The translations under genes were made by a program, and so were the position numbers. Shown in pieces: positions 56,404 to 64,000 of a stretch of DNA of 64,000 nt (the first letter of the stretch is position 1; each line of letters opens with the position of its first letter). The notes beneath the pieces were generated by a model that was given only the letters and a program-made list of their open reading frames with translations, made no database searches and was not told where the DNA came from. Source of the stretch: Rheum nobile (lineage: Eukaryota; Streptophyta; Magnoliopsida; Caryophyllales; Polygonaceae); assembly GCA_027886185.1 (NCBI GenBank), contig WOAB01000528.1, positions 5,096,001-5,160,000 of the forward strand. Reading direction: 5' to 3'.

Positions 56404-59400
56404 CGTTTGTGTAATTTTTAAAAATAATTTTGGCTATAAGTTTTTTTTGTAATTTCTAATTGAAGTTGAAATTCGGTTTTGTATGGATGCGTTTCATATT
56501 TTATTATTTTCGGTGTTCAAAATGGAAGAAATGTATATGTTTTTAATTTTTTTTAATGTGCAATAGATGTGTTCCTTCAATAATAGGCAAACTTTTTTAT
56601 TAAACAAAAACCTTTTGAGCGTATTAGATTTGGTTTATATGAAGCAATTAAATAAAGATTCAGGAACCAAACAAATGTGAAGTTAGTAGGTTTTAATTTT
56701 TTATAGTGAAATACAACATGTTTTATGTAATGGGCTGCCATTTTTTTTATAGGATTTGGTCAAAATTTATGTAGAAGGAATTTGTTTATTTAAAGTTATC
56801 TGTTACTAATAAATGTATATATTTAATACGAAAAGGTTATTTTCATAAAGTATGGAAATTATTGTATATCAATTTTATTTTATTTTTTATTTTTGTTATA
56901 AATAAGTTCAAGTATTTTTTAAGAATTTGAGCATTGTAATTTGATATTCTATAAAATTCAATCCCTATTACAAAGTGAAATTATCGTGTATCATATCTAC
57001 TACTTAATTAAAATATAACACATAGAAACTTTAGTAGAATTATTACAAAATCCTCAATACTGAAATAAACCATTTTTTAAGAAATACAATTAAATGCTCT
57101 ATTAAACATTATTGACAACCACACTCAAAATTAGCCAATTACAAATCGTGAATGAATTAGAACCGTAAATTTGAAACAATAACAGGGGATCTCTAATAAA
57201 CTCAAAAATAATACGCGTTAACGAAATCAGGCTAAACAGAGCGAGTTCGTAAGCCCGGAAACCAGTTGCTCCCAGTAATGAGCCGGTGCTTGACGTCATC
57301 GTTAAGGGTTTCGAGAGCACTCCCATTTTTTCCAGTACTGAGCCAAGCAACACTTGATATGATAAATATGTGGAGCATTAATGAAGGCAAGAAAGCCATC
57401 TTTAGTTATAAGGATTTGGTTTGCATGTATGTAGGGTCACGATATAGAAAAGAGTTTGTAATATCTGGTTCGTTGTTCTGTTTTTAATGTGATGTATATA
57501 TGTTATTTATTTAAATGTTATATGTAAGTATGTTAGGTATAAACTGTTTTTATTGGGGTTATGAATGAGATTTTTTTGTATAATTTGGTAAGAATTATAA
57601 TTAAACTTTGAAGTAATGTGAAATTTTGTTTTTGTAGGGATGTGTTTTTATTAATGATTTTTTTGTATGTAATTTTTAGAAGTCTATTTGTAATAAAAAG
57701 TGTGCATTTTTTTAGATTAAATGTGTTCATTGAATACCATATGAATTTCATTTTTGTATGAAACCATTTTTAGAGTATTTAATATGTTTAATATGAAGCA
57801 GTAAAATGAAGATTAAGAAATAAAGCAAATGTAAATTTAACAGTATAATTTTTTGATATTCAAATACAGCATATTTTATAAAATTGTGTCAAAGAAGAAC
57901 CCTAACCTTCCTATTTGCCTCCAGCCCACACCCTACGATCCTCGACTCCTCTATTGAAGAAATCGCACCTGCCGCCCACACCCTACGATCCTCCAATCCT
58001 GCTACTGTGCCGCACCTTGCCGACGCCAACCCTCCTCCCAGCCGCCCGCCGTCCACCGCTGCGCTCAGTAGTTTGCAGTTCGCCTCCTCACAGGTACGTG
58101 CCGACCCTCCTCGCAGTTCGCCTCCTGGACTCACTTCTTGGCTTCTTAAAATCTTCCATTGTTAGGGATCGGGAATGTTAATTTGTTAGATTATTACTGT
58201 ATTAGTATATAAGTAGCCGATATATAATGTGGGGAATTGGGGATTGTGGGCAACTGGGCATGTGGCCGAAATTTTAAAACTTGAACTTTGAACAACTTAA
58301 TTAGGATTTTATATATGATTGTATGATGAATGTATGATATTATTGGTTTGTGAGGTTCATGTCTGGCAACTTGGGTTTTCTACTCCTCTATAACAGCACA
58401 TCCACGGATTTAGCATGAGGTTCACAATATCTGGTTTTGGGTTGCTATTAGAATCACGATTCATGATTTGTAAAAAAAAAAATGATTCATGACCCTTCAA
58501 TTTGCCAAAATTATTTGTTGAGTGTCTCTGAGTTTTAAGTGTTTGATAATTAATCGCAGAGGTAGCTAATTTCATTTAGTAACGTTTTGAAAAAAGTAAT
58601 GAAGCTGTTTTAGGTCTCTCATTCTAGGGGTTTAAAAGTTAGCTTTCAATGCATCAGAAAACCAACTTTTAAGTATAGATAGATGGCATAGAAGAGTGAA
58701 GTTAACCTTGTTTTTTCTTTCTTTCCTTGTTTAGAGTTATTGGCCAAGCTGCATTTGATGGTAACCATAGATGGGTGCATCAGGTACTTGAGAAATGTTG
58801 ATCTTAGCTGGTATTTTTAGTTTTTTGTGTTTCTACTTCCAATTCACATTCTTTTTATAATATTTAAAGTTTCTAAAATCAAACATGTTCTTGTATTTGG
58901 CAGGAGAATGGTGGCTTCTCTTGTGAATTTTGCTATGGAATCAAGGTATATAGACTATAGTGTATAACTTCTAAATTACAAATTTTTTAAATGAATTTTG
59001 CATCCAGTTATAAAAGTTTTATGAATTGCTTCTGCAGACAATGGTTGTGATACTAGTGGAATCTTGTGGAGTGTTGCAACTTTGATCAGTCCACAAGGTA
59101 AAACTCCAAGAATAGCAACTGTAAAATCATACAAATAAGTACCTGATAAATTACAACATATGTCTTGCTCAGGTAACTTAACTCCAAGAATAACTTTTTT
59201 TCAAATAGGCAATTCATGAATTGGGAGGGCAGTAGTTACAAATCTTCACTTGCTTGATCTCAGTATGCAGGTTTGTCTCATTAAATGCCCACGTTTTGAA
59301 TGAGTTGATGTCAGAATTGCGTGAACAAACTGATTTATGAATTGCCTATTCGATGTAGTGATGCACTTGATATGATAAATATGTAGGAACTTTTTTGCTA

Positions 59401-60500
59401 AGCCATCTAAATAGCCCAATGTTTGGGGTTTGCAGAGTTCATAAAGATAGTGGTGCACTGTTAAATTGAGTTCCTGATTTGCTTGTCTGATTGTGTTGAT
59501 GCTGAACCTTCAATTGCGTAGCTGATACATTGAAGAGGTAAGCCTTAATCTTAATTAGGGTGAATAAATTCAGTACTTTGTTGAGTTTGAGCATAATAAT
59601 AATTAGTATGATGAAGGTGGTCCTTGATACTATATTCAAGGACAATGATGGCCTTCAAACCGTAGGTTTATAGCTTGTTTCGTTTTTAAAATATGGAAGG
59701 TAAGTCAGTGAAGCTATTACAATTTATAGGCTCTTGTGATATCTGCCTCCCAAAAGTTTGCACTTATTGAAAATTAGCTTGGATTATGAACTTTCATAAT
59801 AGTCCCAGCTTTAGGTTTAACCTTTAAATAAGAATAGCATCATTATCTTAAATGATATTTATTTAGGTTACATGTGCTTATTTCACTTATCAATTTGATA
59901 TGCTTCATGTTGATGCATGATCTTGAGTATGTTATAAAAACCTAGGGTTGCCGATTGTTGTCTGTGGTGAGTAGAACGGGATTTTCTTCAATCGTTTTGT
60001 GTTGTGCTTTTCTATCCTCCAAATTTTGAGCTTCAGTTTTTTCCTGAACCCTTCCTTTCTTTAATCCGTTGGTGTCATCGCTGTCGCTTAATCTGAGCTA
60101 TGTGTAATCTGGGTTTCTTTTTTTTTTATCTTATTTTGCACTGGCATGAAGTCTTCTGTTAATACCTGCACTAACAACCTTCGATCTTATCATAAGATGC
60201 AACATCTTATGCTTCTAGAACTGTGTACATTTTTTTTTCATCCAATCGTCTGAGTTGGTTATGTGTCAATGCTCATTCAGCTCCTTCGTCTCTTATAAAA
60301 AGAAAACGTATAGGACTTGGTTTATGACAATCTTTAAAGTAACTGTTTTTTTCACATGAAGCAAGCTGAAGCTGGATAAGGTCCTTGCGTTTTTGCTTCC
60401 AAAGCTATGATACTTTGCGCATCAGTGCATTTTGAGTCTTTGACCTTCACTGTAGCAATGATGCCAGTTAAGTCAAACAATATGCTTAGTACTGATTAAG
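56404..60500. other. Non-coding region with exon-like islands
   Basis: Possible interior of the Helitron. Exon-like islands are 57225-57350 (balanced composition, open on the minus strand) and 57890-58110 (CT-rich, with GCCCACACCCTACGATCCTC twice). Between 58735 and 59100 three short segments are bounded by AG and GT. CACTTGATATGATAAATA occurs at 57350 and 59368. I cannot assign any of these to a protein family. Confidence 0.35.
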
Positions 60501-60508
60501 TAGGTTCT

Positions 60509-61148
60509 TTGGAATTAATTAATATGCGTTTTTGCTTCCAACGCTGGCTTTTCCTCGCAGATTCCTCTCCAGTCCACTCCTCTCCACCATTTCGCAACTG
60601 GGAATTCCCACTCCAGCTGGTCTTAATCTTCATTCTCTTTCGCTTTCTGGTTCGTACCAAAGCTGAACAATCACCAGTAAGCTCTCACCACCATTTTTTG
60701 ATCGGATTGTTAAGCTTTTGGTAATTGTGTTAGTCTTTCTTTTTGTGGAATTGCGTTTTTGGTTGATAAGGTGATTCTAGGTTTATTTTTCTGGCACATC
60801 TGAATCAAATTGAAAATTCTCGTGTTATGAGATTGATTAGTTCATTGTCAGTTTTGTAGGAAATTCTATGGCACTCGTAACGCAAGCAAGTTACGGAATC
60901 TGTTCAGATACGTTTCAGTATGGTGTTGGAGCAAATGAGAGTTCTGTGAACTGTTGTTCTATGCCTTGGCGTTCTCTGAAACAGTCTTCGTCCTGTGGCG
61001 TCGTAAAATTTGAAAACAAACGCAGAAATCAGGTGGTTGTGGTTGCAAGTCCTCCCACAGATGACGTTGTAATTGCTGCAGAACCACTCACGAAAGAATA
61101 TCTTATAGGATATCTCGCATCTGGATGCAAACCTAAGGAGAAATGGAG
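60509..61148 (+). pseudogene. Glutamate-cysteine ligase, plastid, 5' exon(s) only
   Basis: The coding exon 60868-61148 begins MALVTQASYGICSDTFQYGV and ends ASGCKPKEKW plus two bases before a GT donor. This is the usual exon 1 of plant GSH1, the first enzyme of glutathione synthesis, which couples glutamate and cysteine in plastids. Residues 1-60 form a Ser-rich transit peptide; PPTDDVVIAAEPLTKEYLIG begins the mature enzyme. An acceptor precedes the ATG by eight bases, and a C/T-rich leader exon with a GT donor near 60680 lies upstream, as in the host gene. The next exon (RIGTEHEKFGF in the family) is not found in the remaining 2.8 kb. Pieces of other genes follow instead, so this is a captured or truncated fragment. 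Confidence 0.7.
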
Positions 61149-61448
61149 GTTTGTTTCTTTGTCGTTTGGTCAATTAGACGCAGTTGCTTATATTTTACTG
61201 GTGTTTAAGCAGGAATTTAGTATTCAAGTGAAGTGCATGTGCCATTTGGTCACTTTGTGCTTAGTGGTGAATCAATGATGTTTGAAGATCCAGTTTTAGA
61301 CTTTGATTCTAACATGACAGATGCCTTAATTAGTGGGTAAAAAATATATTAAAGGTTGATTCAATATTTCAGGTTCAAGGATAGCTTTGATGTATCCTCG
61401 TTCAATTGATTTTTGAGTTTGGATTCTTAAGTTTGTAATTTTGTGCAG

Positions 61449-61512
61449 AGAAAGGTTGTATGAAGATGAAGAGTTCTCTCAAAGACAGCTTGCTGCACTG
61501 GTTGCTTTAAGG
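61449..61512 (+). pseudogene. 26S proteasome RPN2 exon fragment, copy 1
   Basis: Between TTGTGCAG and GTATAC the frame reads ERLYEDEEFSQRQLAALVAL. Plant RPN2 (19S regulatory particle non-ATPase subunit 1 in plant nomenclature PSMD1) has ESLYEDEEFDQRQLAALLVS at its N-terminus. No neighbouring RPN2 exons are present. Confidence 0.6.
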
Positions 61513-61973
61513 GTATACTGATAAAAAGGGCACTGCCTATCTTTACATTTCTAAATTATTAAGATGCTATATATTTTTGACAAGCTCTCATATCTTCTTT
61601 GCTACAGCATATAGAAGAGACAACTTGATATACTAAATCAAAAACTCCACTTTAGACTTTGATTCTAACATGACAGACGCCTTAATTAGTGTGTAAAAAA
61701 TATATTAAAGGCTGATTCAATATTTCAGGTTCAAGGATAGTGGGTACAATGGAACTGGACTATTAGATGATCAATGATGTTTGAAGATCCAGTTTTAGAC
61801 TTTGATTCTAACATGACAGACGCCTTAATTAGTGGGTAAAAAATATATTAAAGGTTAGTGGGTAAAAAATATATTAAAGGCTGATTCAATATTTCAGGTT
61901 CAAGGATAGCTCTGATGTATCCTCGTTCAATTGATTTTTGAGTTTGGATTCTTAAGTTCATAATTTTGTGCAG

Positions 61974-62037
61974 AGAAGGGTTGTATGAAGATGACGAGTT
62001 CTCTCAAAGACAGCTTGCTGCACTGGTTGCTTCAAAG
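61974..62037 (+). pseudogene. 26S proteasome RPN2 exon fragment, copy 2
   Basis: Second copy: EGLYEDDEFSQRQLAALVAS followed by K and a clean AAAG/GTATAC donor. It is closer than copy 1 to the family end VSK. Confidence 0.6.
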
Positions 62038-62266
62038 GTATACTGATAAAAAGGGTACTACCTATCTTTACATTTCTAAATTATTAAGATGCTATATATT
62101 TTTGACAAGCTCTCATTTCTTCTTTGCTACAACATATAGAAGAGACAACTTGATATACTAAATCAAAAACTCCACTTTAGACTTTGATTCTAACATGACA
62201 GACGTCTTAATTAGTGTGTAAAAAATATATTAAAGGCTGATTCAATATTTCAGGTTCAAGGATAGT

Positions 62267-62690
62267 GGCATACCCAGAAGGAATGTGGACCCATTCAGAG
62301 CAATATCTTCAAGGGGTATTAGTTCAAATGGATAGCGCTGAAACAGGGAAACATCACAGTCGAGGTGCTTCACAATAGTGTTGCCTTCCTGCTGGATGCA
62401 ATATTTATCGTGATTTCGCAGGCAGAATCTGTCTTTGTTTGGATTCACGATAAACTCTTTAATAATACAACAATTTCCTTCTTCTAGCCTTGTGGTAAAA
62501 CGATGGGCAATTCCACTCCATGCAGTACAATGTATAGCTTCGCCCTATTGTACCAACAAAAATCAGTATAACAAAAATAAGTATAGATACAAATAATGCA
62601 TTAGCAAGAAGACACTTGGTAATAATAGTATAATACATGCTCATCTGATATAATATAGTCTGTGCTGATAGGTTTTCCTTTCAAGTCTGT
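62267..62690 (-). pseudogene. RPA70-like single-stranded-DNA-binding (OB-fold) fragment
   Basis: The minus-strand exon 62544-62267 follows an acceptor (ACAATAG) and reads GEAIHCTAWSGIAHRFTTRL, then VNPNKDRFCLRNHDKYCI and FELIPLEDI. This is the N-terminal OB-fold pattern of plant RPA70 and RPA-like proteins, including those carried by plant Helitrons. An upstream piece near 62690-62640 (KGKPISTDYIISDE) fits the preceding exon. The left end joins the duplicated RPN2-flank sequence at about 62266, and the right end is cut by an LTR starting at 62691. Confidence 0.5.
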
Positions 62691-63367
62691 TGTGATACCC
62701 CGTATTTTTATAAGGTTATTTTGGGAATTTTGGAATTTTCCCGAGTACCCGTTGAGTACGTCGGATTTAATACAGAGAGTTTGAGACATTCTGTAATGTG
62801 CTCTGTATCTGTAATATTTTTCTCAATGAAATAATATACAGATATCATGCCTCGGATTTTAATTGTCGTTCGCGTACGATAATTTTTATCTCGGTTTAAC
62901 GCCATGTTCGTTCAAGAGCTGAGTGGGCGGGAAAGGCAGAAACGGCGACCGCCGTACAGTAACGGCGCCCGCCGTCGCTGGGCTCGAAGTGCCAGCCGTC
63001 GTCTCCTACTATGGGCTCGCCAGAGCTAGGAACGGCGACCGCCGCGGCCCGCCGTAGGAAAAATCACGGCGCCCGCCGTGATTACCCAGCAGACATTGTC
63101 CGATGGTCGCCGGCGAGCTCTGACCGCGCCGAACTAGCTGTAGGCCCATCTTCTTCGTGCTCCAGATGCTTTGGCTATAAAAGGAGGTGTTGGGGGAGAG
63201 GATTTGAGCCATCCCAAACACCAAACCCCTGCCAAATTTTCCTCTCGCCGGAGTTGTGCCTTCGCCGGAAATTTCGAAGCTTTCGTCGGTGTTGTTTGGT
63301 GGTGTTTCCAGGAGCCCTTTAGAAGCCTTTTGGTTGCCTTTGGAGGTCTGATAGGAGTTTGTCGTCG
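62691..63367 (+). mobile_element. Gypsy-type LTR, 5' part
   Basis: Starts TGTGATACCCCG, a common plant Gypsy LTR start. A TATA box (CTATAAAAGG) at 63175-63184 is followed by a CT/G-rich leader. It is GC-rich (CGGCGCCCGCCG motifs). It appears interrupted at 63368 by another repeat, so its 3' end is not seen. Confidence 0.5.
63176..63182 (+). promoter_or_regulatory. LTR promoter TATA box
   Basis: TATAAAA inside GGCTATAAAAGGAGG, about 490 bp into the LTR. Confidence 0.55.
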
Positions 63368-64000
63368 TGACACCTAAACAAATAAAATAATCCTAACAAA
63401 CCTAAACAAGTAGTAGAGGTAAGCAAGGGTCAAATCCACAGGGAGGAAGTAATCAATCTATGTGTCTATAAGCATGCAAAGTAACAGGAAAGGGGGGGTT
63501 TGGTTATCAAGCAGAGCAAAGCAAACAAGTGTAGTTGATGAGAAAATATGAATGGGGAAAGTAGTTCTACTAGAACGAGATCCACAATACAGAGATATAA
63601 GTCGATCACTGAAATCTATTAAATCCAAGTTCTTTAACTATTCTTATGGTTGTTCCCACCATGATCTTAAGTACTACCGATTCTCATAGTTGTCGATAGA
63701 CTTATTACTATGCCAATGATAAAATACGCCAGTCACGCCTGTCATGCGGTACCAGACCGGGATACTTTACCACCAATAAAGCAATAACAATACACACAAG
63801 GATATAGGATACATGCAAGTAGAAAGACGTACAAGTACTCACTCCCCTACTCAACATGCAATTGATTCTCACACACAATTGTACACTCGGAACCCCTATA
63901 CGCACAATTGTGTTTGCCACTAGATATGCACTCGGAACCCCTATATGCAATCCTAGCAATATGATAAATATCGATAAACCTAGTTAGTAACTCTAGATAA
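63368..64000 (+). mobile_element. Second LTR-like repeat, runs off the window
   Basis: Begins TGACACCTAAACAAATAAAA. It shares the arrangement GGGTCAAATCCACAGGGAGG with the GGAATCGTACCCAAGGGAG segment of the solo LTR at 47587, so it may be a related LTR class. It holds ACTCGGAACCCCTATA..GCA twice (about 63885 and 63930). No open frame. Confidence 0.4.

Larger units (their letters stand above)
61272..62260 (+). repeat. Tandem duplication of about 500 bp around an RPN2 exon
   Basis: The stretch beginning ATCAATGATGTTTGAAGATC at 61272 recurs at 61771. The inner part TTTAGACTTTGATTCTAACA appears four times (about 61295, 61652, 61794 and 62176). The second copy has an extra 30-bp internal duplication of GTGGGTAAAAAATATATT. 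Confidence 0.8.

Noticed and set aside
57884..58181. Pro/Ser-rich frames in both directions
   Set aside because: CT-rich leader-like DNA; no supporting domain or consistent splicing.
63011..63377. Open frames in the GC-rich LTR near the right end
   Set aside because: They overlap the LTR TATA box and leader and have no recognisable domain.

Overview
The window is plant nuclear DNA, from a eudicot judging by the gene families. Genes have GT-AG introns, non-coding DNA is AT-rich, and most of the sequence is transposable elements nested in one another. Nothing bacterial, organellar or CRISPR-like is present. I cannot name the species; an asterid is only a guess.

Host genes. Only two look like intact, ordinary plant genes. 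One is a two-exon bHLH transcription factor of the bHLH106/107 type (68-1279, minus). The other is a complete seven-exon PIN1-type auxin efflux carrier (33795-36643, minus, 592 codons), whose exon phases I checked by hand. A third locus (4459-7163, plus) is an SDE3-like RNA-silencing helicase. It keeps its four-exon structure but has an in-frame stop, altered Walker A and DEAD-box-like motifs, and no GW-rich tail.

Left transposon block (7.4-28 kb). A MuDR-like transposase N-terminus (8491-8728, plus) faces a DUF1985/Ulp1-protease pseudogene (16330-20776, minus), as expected for a Ulp1-carrying (Kaonashi-like) MULE. A non-autonomous Gypsy-type retroelement (8729-16329) lies between them. It has a complete 3.0-kb 3' LTR, a 5' LTR cut to 1.49 kb, and no pol. 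A second DUF1985/Ulp1 pseudogene follows (21488-25055), with a solo Copia-type LTR just upstream of it (25133-25996). An intron of the first Ulp1 gene holds a tandem array with an exact 212-bp period.

Middle (28-38 kb). This holds a 5'-truncated LINE with a 12-bp target duplication (28181-30840), a Tourist-like MITE, AT-rich repeats and the PIN gene.

Right transposon block (38-50 kb). A decayed MULE/plant-mobile-domain element has arrays of short hairpins at both ends and a hAT MITE inside its transposase exon. Next come a diverged LTR remnant and a 39-bp inverted repeat (44281 and 49964). That repeat encloses a 4.8-kb MULE (45041-49840) studded with the palindrome CACACGTTACGTGTG. This MULE carries a FAR1-type DNA-binding gene, a GRF-like zinc-finger/coiled-coil gene and a solo LTR.

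Right end (50-64 kb). Sequence is AT-rich with a few MITE or SINE remnants and a Helitron-like 3' terminus at 56351. It is followed by juxtaposed fragments of unrelated genes: exon 1 of plastid glutamate-cysteine ligase, two copies of an RPN2 exon, and an RPA70-like OB-fold exon. Together they look like a gene-capturing Helitron. The window ends in two incomplete LTRs.
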